From Phaeobacter sp. J2-8 (GTDB taxonomy: Bacteria > Pseudomonadota > Alphaproteobacteria > Rhodobacterales > Rhodobacteraceae), in contig NZ_JALIEC010000003.1 of NCBI RefSeq assembly GCF_022867865.1, forward strand, positions 186,001 to 250,000: a DNA stretch of 64,000 nt, in the 5' to 3' direction. The translations under genes were made by a program, and so were the position numbers. The notes below the pieces were generated by a model. That model was not told the DNA's origin. It saw nothing but the letters and a program-made list of their open reading frames with translations, and made no database searches. Below, in pieces: positions 20,210-28,846 of this stretch. Each line of letters starts with the position of its first letter. The stretch's first letter is position 1.

Positions 20210-20827
20210 ATGCCGCGATTGAATGCTGAGCTGCCGGTCATTCATGACGGCTGTACCATCACCGACACCACCTTTGGTGCGTTTGTCGAAATCGGTGCCG
20301 GCAGCCGGATCGCAGCCAGCCATTTCGATGATTATGCCTATTGTGACCGCAGCACCGATATCGCCAACGCCCGGATCGGCAAATTCGCCAATCTGGCGAG
20401 CTTTGTGCGGATCGGGGCCACGGATCATCCGCTGGACACCGCCAGCCTGCATCACTTTCTGTATCGTTCTGCTGATTATTGGGATGAGGTCGAAAATGAT
20501 GCCGCGTGGTTTGCCAAACGTCGCGCGCGCCGGGCGGAAATCGGCCATGATACCTGGATCGGCCACAATGCCCAGATCAAGCCAGAGGTGACGGTCGGCC
20601 ATGGTGCGGTTGTTGCCTCAGGGGCAATTGTGACCCGCGATGTCGACCCCTATACCATTGTGGCGGGCATCCCGGCCAAGCCGATGCGAAAACGTCAACC
20701 TGCCGATGTGGCCGAGCGGATGATTGCGCTGGCCTGGTGGGATTGGGATCATGACACCCTGCGGGCGCGTCTGGGTGACTTTCGCAGCCTGAGCGCCGAG
20801 GCGTTTCTGGAGAAATACGGCGGTTAA
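20210..20827 (+). CDS. Phosphonate-operon left-handed beta-helix acyltransferase
   Basis: 205 residues of the hexapeptide-repeat (LbetaH) acyltransferase type: IANARIGKFANLASFVRIGA, then IGHDTWIGHNAQIKPEVTVG, GHGAVVASGAIVTRDV and YTIVAGIPAKPMRKR. This fits the family found in phn operons (phosphonate metabolism protein, xenobiotic acetyltransferase-like). By analogy with PhnO it may acetylate aminoalkylphosphonates, but the fold is different and no substrate is proven. ATG at 20210 is one base after the phnE stop. Confidence 0.85.
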   Translation: MPRLNAELPVIHDGCTITDTTFGAFVEIGAGSRIAASHFDDYAYCDRSTDIANARIGKFANLASFVRIGATDHPLDTASLHHFLYRSADYWDEVENDAAWFAKRRARRAEIGHDTWIGHNAQIKPEVTVGHGAVVASGAIVTRDVDPYTIVAGIPAKPMRKRQPADVAERMIALAWWDWDHDTLRARLGDFRSLSAEAFLEKYGG

Positions 20828-20846
20828 GCCGTTTTGGGCGAAACGT

Positions 20847-21593
20847 TCAGGTTTCGATTTGCAGCGTAACCCGTTCGCCGACGAACCATGCCAGACCATA
20901 TTCCAATGGCCAGCCTTCGGCGGCATGGTTGATCGCAATCGACAGGATCAATGGATCCCCTTCGTCGATGCGCAGTTTCAGCGCCTGGGTGGCATCGGCC
21001 ACGCGGGCGGTGATCCGCGTGTCTTCACGGGTGTAGTCGGCGATGCCAATCGCCTGCAGGGCGCGGGTGATGGATTTCATCTGCTCCAGATGCTCGGGGA
21101 ACCCCGGCAATCGGTCGGCGGGAAAGACGCTGCGGAACACTGCGATTGGCTCTTCATTCGCCAGGGACACCCCTTCACAGACAAGCACCTGCGCCCCTTT
21201 GGGCAGGTGCAGCGCCTCGGCCTCTGTCGGATCGGCGGTGCGGGTTTCCAACACGTCGATGCTGCGGGCCGGCACCTTTCCCTGGGCTTCGATATTGCGG
21301 GTAAACCTTGTGCGGCGGCCAATCTTGTAGTCCGTCGGGCGCCCGGTCACAAAAACCCCCGCACCGCGCCGCGCATGGACCAGACCATCTGCCGCCAATT
21401 CCTTGAGCGCGCGCCGGACGGTGTGGCGATTGACACCAAAGCGCGCCGCCAAATCGGATTCCGTCGGCAGCTTGTCCCCCACCGAATACTGCCCGCGCGC
21501 CACCGCATCCGCAATGTCGGTGTGAATCGCTTTCCAGATCGGGGTGCGTGTCGGGGCTGTGCCAGACGAGGACACGGAGGAGGGGTCGGGCAT
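20847..21593 (-). CDS. phnF: GntR family phosphonate regulator PhnF
   Basis: About 248 residues. An N-terminal GntR winged helix (LPTESDLAARFGVNRHTVRR; then ALKELAADGLVHARRGAGVF) is followed by a UTRA (chorismate lyase-like) ligand domain from about residue 90 to the end. It is on the opposite strand between the transport and lyase halves of the phn locus, the usual position of phnF. The ATG at 21593 starts MPDPSSVSSSG; an upstream in-frame start at 21650 is possible. Expected to repress phnG onward when phosphonate is absent. Confidence 0.9.
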   Translation of the reverse strand: MPDPSSVSSSGTAPTRTPIWKAIHTDIADAVARGQYSVGDKLPTESDLAARFGVNRHTVRRALKELAADGLVHARRGAGVFVTGRPTDYKIGRRTRFTRNIEAQGKVPARSIDVLETRTADPTEAEALHLPKGAQVLVCEGVSLANEEPIAVFRSVFPADRLPGFPEHLEQMKSITRALQAIGIADYTREDTRITARVADATQALKLRIDEGDPLILSIAINHAAEGWPLEYGLAWFVGERVTLQIET

Positions 21594-21692
21594 GTCACAA
21601 AACTTTCGCGTTTCGGGTGTTGCCAACTCAGCGGTTGGAAGGATACACAACGCTTGAATTTGTATAGTTGTCTAGGAAGAAAGGCAACCCAC
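21594..21692. promoter_or_regulatory. phnF-phnG divergent promoter region
   Basis: A 99-base gap holding both promoters. A loose dyad TAG-TTGT-CTA at 21665-21674 (inside TATAGTTGTCTAGG) is a candidate PhnF operator, since GntR/HutC proteins favour short TA-rich dyads. Only one partial dyad is seen. AGGAAGAAAGG at 21674-21684 is the phnG ribosome binding site. Confidence 0.35.
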
Positions 21693-22166
21693 ATGACGGC
21701 CAACATTGCTCAGCGAAAATCATGGATGTCGACCTTGGCGCGTGCGCCACATGACCGGTTGAACGGGCTTTGCGCATCTGCGCTGGGCGCGGCGCTGGAC
21801 GGGGTTTTGGGCGGCGGTGCCGCGACCTGGCTGCGCGCGGCTGAAATCGGAACTGTGATGGTTCGCGGGCGGACCGGGGGCACCGGAGATGCCTTTAACC
21901 TTGGCGAAATGACCGTGACCCGCGCCTCTGTGAAATTGCCCGGCGGGGCGGTTGGCCATGGCTACGTCCAGGGTCGCAGCAAGCGCGCGGCGGAAAATGC
22001 GGCCTTGGTCGATGCATTGATGCAGACATCCGCGGCGGCGACCGTCGCGGCGGCGATCATCACCCCCTTGCGGGACGAGCACAGCGCCAAGGCCGCAAAA
22101 CGCGCGGCCAAAGCGGCGGCAACCAAGGTTGATTTCTTTACCATGGTACGGGGAGAAGACGCATGA
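21693..22166 (+). CDS. phnG: C-P lyase core subunit PhnG
   Basis: 157 residues. Family features: QRKSWMSTLARAP at the N-terminus, then EIGTVMVRGRTGGTGDAFNLGEMTVTRASV (here in pieces: VRGRTGGTGDAFNLGEMT), GHGYVQGRSKRAAENAAL in the middle. PhnG is part of the PhnGHI(J) complex that makes the ribose-phosphonate adduct. The frame is open far upstream, but the ATG at 21693 with AGGAAGAAAGG before it fits PhnG's length. Stop overlaps phnH by four bases. Confidence 0.94.
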   Translation: MTANIAQRKSWMSTLARAPHDRLNGLCASALGAALDGVLGGGAATWLRAAEIGTVMVRGRTGGTGDAFNLGEMTVTRASVKLPGGAVGHGYVQGRSKRAAENAALVDALMQTSAAATVAAAIITPLRDEHSAKAAKRAAKAAATKVDFFTMVRGEDA

Positions 22167-22732
22167 GCGATCAGGCACAAATGCTTGAAGGCGGGTTTGG
22201 CGATCCGGCGCGGGCCTCTGCCATGGCGTTTCGCGCGGCGATGAACGCCATGGCGCGCCCCGGATTGGTCGAGACGCTGCGCGGGGCCAATCCACCAGCG
22301 CCGCTGTCGATTGCCGCCGGCACCCTGTTGCTGACCCTATGTGACCCGGATACGCCGCTGTATCTGGCGGGTGCGACCGATTGCGAAGCGGTGCGCAACT
22401 GGGTCCGGTTCCACACCGGCGCGCCGCTGGTCGGACCGGTGACATGCGTCTTTGCGCTGGGCACTTGGGATGCTTTGACCCCGATTGACCAATACCCTTT
22501 TGGCACCGCTGAATACCCGGACCGTTCGACGACCCTGATCGTCGAGGCGGCCGAGCTGCACGCCGCGGGCGCAACCCTGTCCGGGCCCGGTATCGCCGAC
22601 ACGGCACAGCTCAACCTGCCGGAAACCGCCGCATTCCAAGCCAATGCTGCGCGGTTCCCGCTGGGATGTGATTTCTTTTTCACCTGTGGTGAGCGCCTCG
22701 CGGCGTTGCCACGCAGCACAAAGGTGGCCTGA
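22163..22732 (+). CDS. phnH: C-P lyase core subunit PhnH
   Basis: 189 residues. EGGFGDPARASAMAFRAAMN and MARPGLVETLRGA near the N-terminus, LLTLCDPDTPLYLAG, and the C-terminal GCDFFFTCGERLAALPR are PhnH signatures. PhnH is a structural homodimer-forming subunit of the PhnGHIJ core complex. Translationally coupled to phnG by an ATGA overlap; four bases separate it from phnI. Confidence 0.94.
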   Translation: MSDQAQMLEGGFGDPARASAMAFRAAMNAMARPGLVETLRGANPPAPLSIAAGTLLLTLCDPDTPLYLAGATDCEAVRNWVRFHTGAPLVGPVTCVFALGTWDALTPIDQYPFGTAEYPDRSTTLIVEAAELHAAGATLSGPGIADTAQLNLPETAAFQANAARFPLGCDFFFTCGERLAALPRSTKVA

Positions 22733-22735
22733 GCG

Positions 22736-23827
22736 ATGTATGTAGCAGTAAAAGGTGGCGAACGCGCGATTGACAATGCACATGGATGGCTGGCCGAGGA
22801 ACGGCGCGGCGATCCGGGCGTTGCGGAACTGTCGCTTGATCAGATCCGCGAGCAACTGGCGCTTTCTGTGGCGCGGGTGATGGGCGAAGGCTCGCTCTAT
22901 GATCCCGATCTGGCCGCGCTCGCGCTCAAACAGGCGCGCGGTGATTTGATCGAAGCGGTGTTCCTGATCCGCGCCTATCGCACCACGTTGCCACGATTTG
23001 GCGCGAGCCTGCCGGTGGACACCGGCGAAATGGCGATTGATCGGCGGGTGTCGGCAACGTTCAAGGATCTGCCGGGCGGCCAGATCCTGGGGCCGACTTT
23101 TGACTACACCCACCGGTTGCTGGATTTCAAACTGGCGGCAGATGGCGGCACCCCGGATGCGGCAGCCGAGGCCGCGCCAGACCCGGCCCCGGTGCCACAT
23201 GTGATGGAATTCCTTGACCGCGAAGGCCTTATCGAAGCGGCACCGGATCGCGGGGAAGCTCCACGCGATCTGACCCGCGAACCGTTGGAATTGCCCGCCG
23301 ACCGTGCGCTGCGGCTTCAGGCGCTGGCCCGCGCGGATGAGGGCTTTACCCTTGGGCTCGCCTATTCGACCCAGCGCGGCTACGCCCGCAACCATGCCTT
23401 TGTCGGAGAGTTGCGCATCGGCACCGTGGCCGTCGAGATGGAGATCCCGGAACTGGGGTTTGCGATCGAAATCGGCGAGGTCACGCTGACCGAATGCGAA
23501 ACAGTGAACCAGTTCAAAGGGTCCAAGACCGAACCACCACAGTTCACCCGGGGCTATGGTCTTGTCTTTGGGCAATCCGAACGCAAGGCAATTGCGATGG
23601 CGCTGGTGGACCGTGCCCTGCGCTGGGAGGAATTGGGCGAAGACAATGTCGGCGCACCCGCACAGGACATGGAATTTGTCCTGTCCCATGGCGACAACAT
23701 TCAGGCGACCGGCTTTCTTGAGCACATAAAACTACCACATTACGTGGATTTCCAATCAGAATTGGAATTGATCCGAAAACTGCGTCGCGAGGCAGAGCTG
23801 CGCATTGCACAGGAGGCGGCGGAGTGA
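22736..23827 (+). CDS. phnI: C-P lyase core subunit PhnI
   Basis: 363 residues, close to the usual PhnI length. MYVAVKGGERAIDNAHGWLA is the family N-terminus; FTLGLAYSTQRGYARNHAF and YGLVFGQSERKAIAMALVDR lie in the second half. PhnI replaces the purine of ATP with the phosphonate (with PhnG, PhnH and PhnL) to give the ribose 1-phosphonate triphosphate. Its TGA overlaps the GTG of the DUF559 gene inserted between phnI and phnJ. Confidence 0.95.
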   Translation: MYVAVKGGERAIDNAHGWLAEERRGDPGVAELSLDQIREQLALSVARVMGEGSLYDPDLAALALKQARGDLIEAVFLIRAYRTTLPRFGASLPVDTGEMAIDRRVSATFKDLPGGQILGPTFDYTHRLLDFKLAADGGTPDAAAEAAPDPAPVPHVMEFLDREGLIEAAPDRGEAPRDLTREPLELPADRALRLQALARADEGFTLGLAYSTQRGYARNHAFVGELRIGTVAVEMEIPELGFAIEIGEVTLTECETVNQFKGSKTEPPQFTRGYGLVFGQSERKAIAMALVDRALRWEELGEDNVGAPAQDMEFVLSHGDNIQATGFLEHIKLPHYVDFQSELELIRKLRREAELRIAQEAAE

Positions 23828-24345
23828 GATTGAGCACCCCGAACCATGCCCCTGCGCATGTCCCCAGGATACCAGGAACTCCGACTTTGCCTTTCAGACT
23901 TGCCAATGCCCCGCAGACCGACACGCCCGCCACATCCGCACGTACCGGGCAAGACACGGCGATGCCCCAAAGCAAATCCCGCGTCTCGGACAAAAAGCGG
24001 CTGCGTCCGCATGACATTGGCTCGGAAAATCAGCTCTGGCAGATTTTGCGTCATATTCAGGTGGACGACGGGTTGCGGTTTCGCCGTGACGCGGCGCTTG
24101 GGCCCTATGTGGCCGACTTTTACTGTGCCGAGTGCCAGTTGGTGATCGAATCCGCCGCCCGCCCGCACAGCGGCAACAGCGCCGATACACAGCGCCATGC
24201 CTGGATGGCGGAACGCGGTCTGCGGGTTCTGCGGATCTGGCACCGCGATGTCCTGAATGATCCCGGCGCGGTGAAACGTGCCATTCAAACCGCCGCCCGT
24301 AGCGTGGCAAAAGAGAGGCCAGGGGATGACCGATCAATCCTATAA
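23824..24345 (+). CDS. DUF559 (Vsr-like nuclease fold) protein embedded in the phn operon
   Basis: 173 residues. A GTG start at 23824 overlaps the phnI stop (GTGA), and the end overlaps the start of phnJ by 20 bases, so it is locked into the operon. The first 55-60 residues are low-complexity and unrecognised; an ATG at 23962 could be the real start. From about residue 60: ENQLWQILRHIQ, LRFRRDAALGPYVADFYC, CQLVIE, and GLRVLRIWHRDVLNDPGAV, the DUF559 pattern. The usual E-x-D-G after the third strand reads ESAARPHSG, so the catalytic site may be altered. DUF559 proteins are endonuclease-like by fold. A role in phosphonate metabolism is unknown. Confidence 0.75.
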   Translation: MRLSTPNHAPAHVPRIPGTPTLPFRLANAPQTDTPATSARTGQDTAMPQSKSRVSDKKRLRPHDIGSENQLWQILRHIQVDDGLRFRRDAALGPYVADFYCAECQLVIESAARPHSGNSADTQRHAWMAERGLRVLRIWHRDVLNDPGAVKRAIQTAARSVAKERPGDDRSIL

Positions 24346-25180
24346 TTTTGCCTATCTGGATGAGCAGACAAAGCGGATGATCCGCCGCGCCATCCTGAAA
24401 GGTTTGGCTGTTCCGGGCTATCAAGTGCCGTTTGCCAGCCGCGAAATGCCGATGCCCTATGGTTGGGGCACTGGCGGGGTTCAGGTTTCGGCGGCGGTGC
24501 TGACCCCGGATGACACGTTCAAAGTGATTGATCAGGGCGCGGATGACACCACCAACGCGGTGTCGATCCGCAAATTCTTTGAAAAGACGGCCAGCGTTGC
24601 GACCACCACCCACACCGGTGAGGCCGATGTGATCCAGACCCGCCACCGCATCCCCGAAGAGCCGCTGACCGAAGATCAGATCCTGGTCTATCAGGTGCCG
24701 ATCCCGGAACCGCTGCGGTTTCTGGAACCGCGTGAAACCGAAACCCGCAAGATGCATGCGCTTGAGGAATACGGGTTGATGCATGTGCGGCTATACGAAG
24801 ATATTGCGCGCCACGGTCATATCGCCACCGCCTATGCCTATCCGGTGCGGGTCGAGGGGCGCTATGTGATGGATCCGTCGCCGATCCCGAAATTCGACAA
24901 TCCCAAACTGGAAAGCCCTGCGATCCAATTGTTTGGGGCCGGGCGCGAACAGCGGATTTACGCGCTGCCGCCCTATAGCAAGGTGGTCAGCCTGGATTTT
25001 GAGGATCATCCGTTTGATCCCAGCAAGGCCCCGCACCCCTGTGCGCTTTGCGGTGCTGACGACAGCTATCTGGACGAGATCATCACCGATGACCGTGGCG
25101 GGCGGATGTTTGTCTGTTCCGACACTGACTATTGCACCGCACGGCGCGATGCCGGCCATCTGGGGGAGCAGGCGCAATGA
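24326..25180 (+). CDS. phnJ: Carbon-phosphorus lyase PhnJ (radical SAM)
   Basis: 284 residues. PhnJ cleaves the C-P bond of 5-phosphoribosyl 1-alkylphosphonate by radical SAM chemistry. The cluster and thiyl cysteines are at C239, C242, C264 and C270 (PHPCALCG and MFVCSDTDYC), matching the spacing of characterised PhnJ. The radical-bearing glycine region GLAVPGYQVPFASRE is at about 26-40. ATG at 24326 with AGGGG just upstream and MTDQSYNFAYLDEQTKR as N-terminus. Overlaps the DUF559 gene before it and phnK after it. Confidence 0.96.
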   Translation: MTDQSYNFAYLDEQTKRMIRRAILKGLAVPGYQVPFASREMPMPYGWGTGGVQVSAAVLTPDDTFKVIDQGADDTTNAVSIRKFFEKTASVATTTHTGEADVIQTRHRIPEEPLTEDQILVYQVPIPEPLRFLEPRETETRKMHALEEYGLMHVRLYEDIARHGHIATAYAYPVRVEGRYVMDPSPIPKFDNPKLESPAIQLFGAGREQRIYALPPYSKVVSLDFEDHPFDPSKAPHPCALCGADDSYLDEIITDDRGGRMFVCSDTDYCTARRDAGHLGEQAQ

Positions 25181-25974
25181 AGGATCTGAGCCAAGAGGTT
25201 GCGACCGGCCCGCTGTTGTCGGTGCGCGGATTGACCAAGCGGTATGGCAACCATATCGGTTGCGGCGATGTGTCGTTTGATCTTTGGCCCGGCGAGGTCA
25301 TGGGCATTGTCGGCGAAAGCGGGTCCGGCAAGACCACGCTGTTGCGATCCATGGCGGGGCATCTGACGCCGGACGAGGGGCAGGTGATCTTTGCCACCCG
25401 CGCGCATGGCGCATGCGATACCGTTACCATGTCGGAACCGGAACGCCGGATGCTGGGGCGCACCGATTGGGCCTTTGTGCATCAACATGCGCGCGACGGG
25501 CTGCGCATGGGGGTCAGCGCCGGTGGCAATGTCGGCGAGCGGCTCATGGCAGTTGGTGCGCGGCATTACGGTGATATTCGCGGTCAGGCGGCCGATTGGC
25601 TGGAGCGGGTCGAAATTGCCGCCAGCCGGATAGATGACCGCCCGACGACGTTTTCCGGCGGGATGCAACAGAGGTTGCAGATTGCCCGCAATCTGGTGAC
25701 CGGTCCGCGATTGGTGTTCATGGATGAGCCCACCGGGGGCTTGGATGTCAGCGTGCAGGCGCGGCTGCTGGATCTGTTGCGGGGATTGGTGCGCGACATG
25801 GGGCTTTCGGCGGTGATTGTGACCCATGATCTGGCGGTTGTCCGGTTGTTGGCGGATCGGCTGATGGTGATGAAGGACGGCCATGTGGTTGAGGCCGGGT
25901 TGACCGATCAGGTGCTGGACGACCCACAGCATGCCTATTCGCAGCTGCTTGTTTCAAGCGTTTTGCAGGTTTGA
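25177..25974 (+). CDS. phnK: C-P lyase ABC-type ATPase PhnK
   Basis: 265 residues, an ABC ATPase without membrane partners. Walker A GESGSGKTT, signature FSGGMQQRLQIARN, Walker B RLVFMDEPTGGLD. The NHIGCGDVSFDLWPGEVMGI start and the TDWAFVHQHARDGLRMGVSA segment are typical of PhnK. It docks on PhnJ and is thought to drive opening of the core complex. ATG at 25177 overlaps the phnJ stop. Confidence 0.94.
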   Translation: MKDLSQEVATGPLLSVRGLTKRYGNHIGCGDVSFDLWPGEVMGIVGESGSGKTTLLRSMAGHLTPDEGQVIFATRAHGACDTVTMSEPERRMLGRTDWAFVHQHARDGLRMGVSAGGNVGERLMAVGARHYGDIRGQAADWLERVEIAASRIDDRPTTFSGGMQQRLQIARNLVTGPRLVFMDEPTGGLDVSVQARLLDLLRGLVRDMGLSAVIVTHDLAVVRLLADRLMVMKDGHVVEAGLTDQVLDDPQHAYSQLLVSSVLQV

Positions 25975-25983
25975 CAGGATGGA

Positions 25984-26026
25984 ACCGGGGCGCTGCCCCG
26001 GACCCCGGGATATTTGGAGTCAGATG
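25984..26026 (+). repeat. Rhodobacterial GC-rich intergenic element carrying a ribosome binding site
   Basis: The 43-base stretch has the layout CGGGGCGCTGCCCCG (a short GC hairpin), GACCCCGGGATATT, then TGGAGTCAGATGAA. Elements of this shape are very common just upstream of genes in Rhodobacterales genomes (recalled, not searched). It sits in the only non-overlapping gap of phnJKLN and its GGAG supplies the best ribosome binding site before phnL. No second full copy was seen in this window. Confidence 0.5.
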
Positions 26027-26031
26027 AAATC

Positions 26032-26715
26032 ATGATCGACCTTATTGATGTGTCCAAGACCTTTACCCTGCACAATCAGGGCAGCGCGGTGATCCGGGTG
26101 ATGCGGGGGGCCAATCTGCATGTGGAGGCCGGTGAATGCGTGGCCTTGACCGGGGCGTCGGGGTCGGGGAAATCGACGCTGATGCGGATGATTTACGGCA
26201 ATTACCTTGCGGCGTCTGGCGTGATCCGGGTGGGCGATGTGGATGTGACCCGCGCGGAACCACGTGAGATCCTGGCGATGCGGCGCGAGGTTTTGGGATA
26301 TGTCAGCCAGTTCCTGCGGGTGGTGCCGCGTGTGTCGACGCTGGATGTGGTGGCGGATCCATTGCGGGCCGTTGGGGTCGCAGAAGCCCCGGCACAGGCC
26401 CGCGCGGCGGAATTGCTTGCGCGATTGAATGTGCCGGAGCGGCTTTGGTCCTTGTCGCCGACGACGTTTTCCGGTGGCGAACAGCAACGGGTGAATATCG
26501 CACGCGGCTTTGCACGGGCCTATCCGGCGCTGCTGCTGGATGAACCCACCGCCAGCCTTGACGGGGCGAACCGCGCGATTGTGCTGGAGTTGATCGAAGA
26601 GGCCAAGGCCGGCGGGGCGGCGATTGTCGGGATTTTCCATGACGAAGAGGCCCGCGCACAGGTTGCGGATCGCGAGGTGGATGTCACCAGTTACACCCCG
26701 GCGCGGGCCGCGTGA
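26032..26715 (+). CDS. phnL: C-P lyase ABC-type ATPase PhnL
   Basis: 227 residues. Walker [10 protein letters not shown], a second-domain signature [14 protein letters not shown], Walker [13 protein letters not shown] and H-loop [27 protein letters not shown] at the N-terminus and [21 protein letters not shown] mark PhnL. PhnL acts with PhnGHI in forming the ribose-phosphonate triphosphate. ATG at 26032 follows the intergenic element with GGAG; its TGA overlaps the phnN start. Confidence 0.94.
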   Translation: MIDLIDVSKTFTLHNQGSAVIRVMRGANLHVEAGECVALTGASGSGKSTLMRMIYGNYLAASGVIRVGDVDVTRAEPREILAMRREVLGYVSQFLRVVPRVSTLDVVADPLRAVGVAEAPAQARAAELLARLNVPERLWSLSPTTFSGGEQQRVNIARGFARAYPALLLDEPTASLDGANRAIVLELIEEAKAGGAAIVGIFHDEEARAQVADREVDVTSYTPARAA

Positions 26716-27272
26716 TGGCACAGCCGGGGCGATTGATTGCAGTTGTGGGGCCCTCTGGCGTGGGCAAGGACAGTCTGATCGACGCCTTGGTTGCGGCGCA
26801 GCCGACCTTGGTGAGGGTGCGGCGGGTGATCACGCGGCCACGCGATCTGGGCGGTGAAGATTATTGCGCGGTGTCGAGCGCGGAATTCGCCTCGATGGCG
26901 GCGGCGGGTGCGTTCTGCCTCTGCTGGGGGGCGCATGATTTGCGGTATGGCATTCCAACGTCGGCGGTGGTCGCGGCGCGCAATGGCACCAGTGTGATCG
27001 CCAATCTGTCGCGTGGCGCATTGGCCGTGGCCAAGGCGGTGTTTCCGGCGGTGCTGGCGCTGAATGTCACGGCAGCCCCCGAAACCCTGGCCCGGCGATT
27101 GGCGGCACGCGGGCGTGAAACCCCGGAGGCCATTGCCCGCCGGTTGGCCCGAAGTGGCGCGCCCGTTCCCGGCAATGTGCCGGGGGTGACAATCAACAAT
27201 GACGGCCCCTTGCAAGAGACGGTGCGCGCGGCATTGGCGGCGCTGTCTTTGGCAGATGCAGAACAAGGATAG
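26715..27272 (+). CDS. phnN: Ribose 1,5-bisphosphate phosphokinase PhnN
   Basis: 185 residues, a guanylate-kinase-like P-loop enzyme. P-loop VVGPSGVGKDSLI at residues 9-21; RVRRVITRPRDLGGEDY resembles the GMP-binding region; RRLAARGRETPEAIARRLAR is the lid. PhnN phosphorylates ribose 1,5-bisphosphate to PRPP, recycling the sugar after C-P cleavage. The ATG at 26715 overlaps the phnL stop (TGATG); phnM starts five bases later. Confidence 0.92.
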   Translation: MAQPGRLIAVVGPSGVGKDSLIDALVAAQPTLVRVRRVITRPRDLGGEDYCAVSSAEFASMAAAGAFCLCWGAHDLRYGIPTSAVVAARNGTSVIANLSRGALAVAKAVFPAVLALNVTAAPETLARRLAARGRETPEAIARRLARSGAPVPGNVPGVTINNDGPLQETVRAALAALSLADAEQG

Positions 27273-27277
27273 ATGAG

Positions 27278-28479
27278 ATGGATGTGATGGTCAGTACCGG
27301 GGTCGAGGCCCCGGAACAGCAACAAGATCGCGATTTCACTCTGGCGAATGCACGGATTGTGCTGTCGGATTCTGAAATGACGGGCCGTGTCATCGTGGAG
27401 GCCGGTCAAATTGTTGGTGTTGAAGAGGGGGATGCGGTTCCGGCAGGGGCGGTGGACCTTGGGGGGGATCTGCTTATCCCGGGGTTGATCGAATTGCACA
27501 CCGACAATCTGGAACGCCATATGCAGCCACGTCCGGGGGTGAATTGGCCGCATGATGCGGCCATTTTGGCGCATGACGGCGAGTTGGCCTCTTGTGGGAT
27601 CACCACGGTGTTTGACGCCCTGCGGGTCGGATCGGTGGTGTCAGAGGACCGGTCGAGTTACGGCAAATATGCACGGAATGTGGCTTCGGAATTGCTGGGC
27701 ATGAAGCGGCGGGGGGCGCTGCGGATTTCGCATTTGATCCATCTGCGCGCCGAGGTCTGTTCGGAAACCCTGATCGAGGAGCTGGCGGAATTCGGTGTGG
27801 GCGAGGACATCGGCCTGATCAGCCTGATGGATCACACGCCGGGGCAGCGGCAATTCCGCGATGCCAGCAAGCTGCGCGAATATCTGGTGGGAAAATACGG
27901 CCTGAGCGATGCCGAATACACCGCCCATGTGGCAAACCTTATGGATTTGCGCGACCGGTTGGGCGACGCCCATGAAGCTGCCGCAGTGGCCGCCGCGCGG
28001 CGGTTGGGCGCGGTGCTGGCCAGCCATGATGACACGACGGCGGCGCAGGTCGCGCAATCGGCGGATCATGGCGTGCGGCTGGCGGAATTCCCCACTACCG
28101 AGGAGGCCGCCGCCGCCTGTCGTGACCAGAACATCGCGATCATGATGGGGGCGCCTAACCTGATCCGGGGGGATCGCATTCCGGCAATGTCGCGGCCGCC
28201 ACGTTGGCCGAGGCCGGGCTGCTTGATATCCTGTCGTCGGATTATGTGCCGGCCGGTTTGATCCAGGCGGCGTTTCGGTTGTCCGGGGTTTGGGGGGATT
28301 TGCCGCGTGCCATTGCCACGGTTTCGGATGCGCCGGCCCGTGCCGTGGGATTGACGGATCGGGGGCGGATTGCACCGGGGCTGGTTGCCGATTTGGTGCG
28401 GGTGCGCCTGTCTGATGGTCCGTCTCATGCCTTGCCGGTGGTGCGCGGTGTCTGGTCCCATGGGAGGCGTGTTGGCTAG
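27278..28479 (+). pseudogene. phnM: Alpha-D-ribose 1-methylphosphonate 5-triphosphate diphosphatase PhnM, frameshifted
   Basis: The first frame carries an amidohydrolase: PGLIELHTDNLERHMQPRPG (metal-binding histidines), HDGELASCGITTVFDALRVG, ISLMDHTPGQRQF and LASHDDTTAAQVAQS. It loses the frame after IAIMMGAPNLIRG and stops at 28261. The C-terminus (LAEAGLLDILSSDYVPAGLI to the stop at 28479) is in another frame. Adding one G to the G6 run at 28167-28172 gives RGGSHSGNVAA, the expected wording, and a protein of about 400 residues. PhnM removes pyrophosphate from the triphosphate to give the PhnJ substrate, so a true loss would block the pathway; an undercall is at least as likely. Confidence 0.9.
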
Positions 28480-28500
28480 CGCCCGAGCAGCATTGACAGG

Positions 28501-28846
28501 CTAAATGGTCAATCCCAACCCCGAGCCAATGGTGCCTTCGGCATTTGAACCGTGTTGTCGGCGTATCGACTTCGCCAAGGGCAAAGCCCAACTCGCTGTC
28601 TCCGACTATGATCTGGAAATTCGGCTCGGCTGTGACCTGAATGTCGACCCGGCTTTCGCCGGGGGAATATTTAAGCGCTTTGTCGACGAGATTGCGTATC
28701 GCGTTTCGCATGGGGATCGGAACGCGGAGGTAATTTACTTTGGTATCGCTCCGTCGCCGCAATTCCAGAGCCTGCATTTCGGCGATGGGGGGCAGACGCA
28801 GCACAAGATCATCCATCAATGCAACAAGGACGATGTTCATCGGCAA
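28501..28846 (-). pseudogene. Decayed 3' fragment of a sensor histidine kinase
   Basis: On the reverse strand the N box of a histidine kinase is readable (RNAIRNLVDKALKYSPGES), followed by IIVGDSELGFALGEVDT where the G1 box should be. The G2 box GTIGSGLGLTI appears only after a frame change near 28543, and a TAG at 28501-28503 follows directly. Key N-box asparagine is lysine. The H box and everything upstream are missing. Several independent lesions mean this is true decay. The right end abuts a TctA remnant on the other strand. Confidence 0.65.

Noticed and set aside
20859-21692. Upstream extension of phnG
   Set aside because: The frame is open antisense to phnF, but PhnG homologues begin at the ATG at 21693 with its own ribosome binding site.
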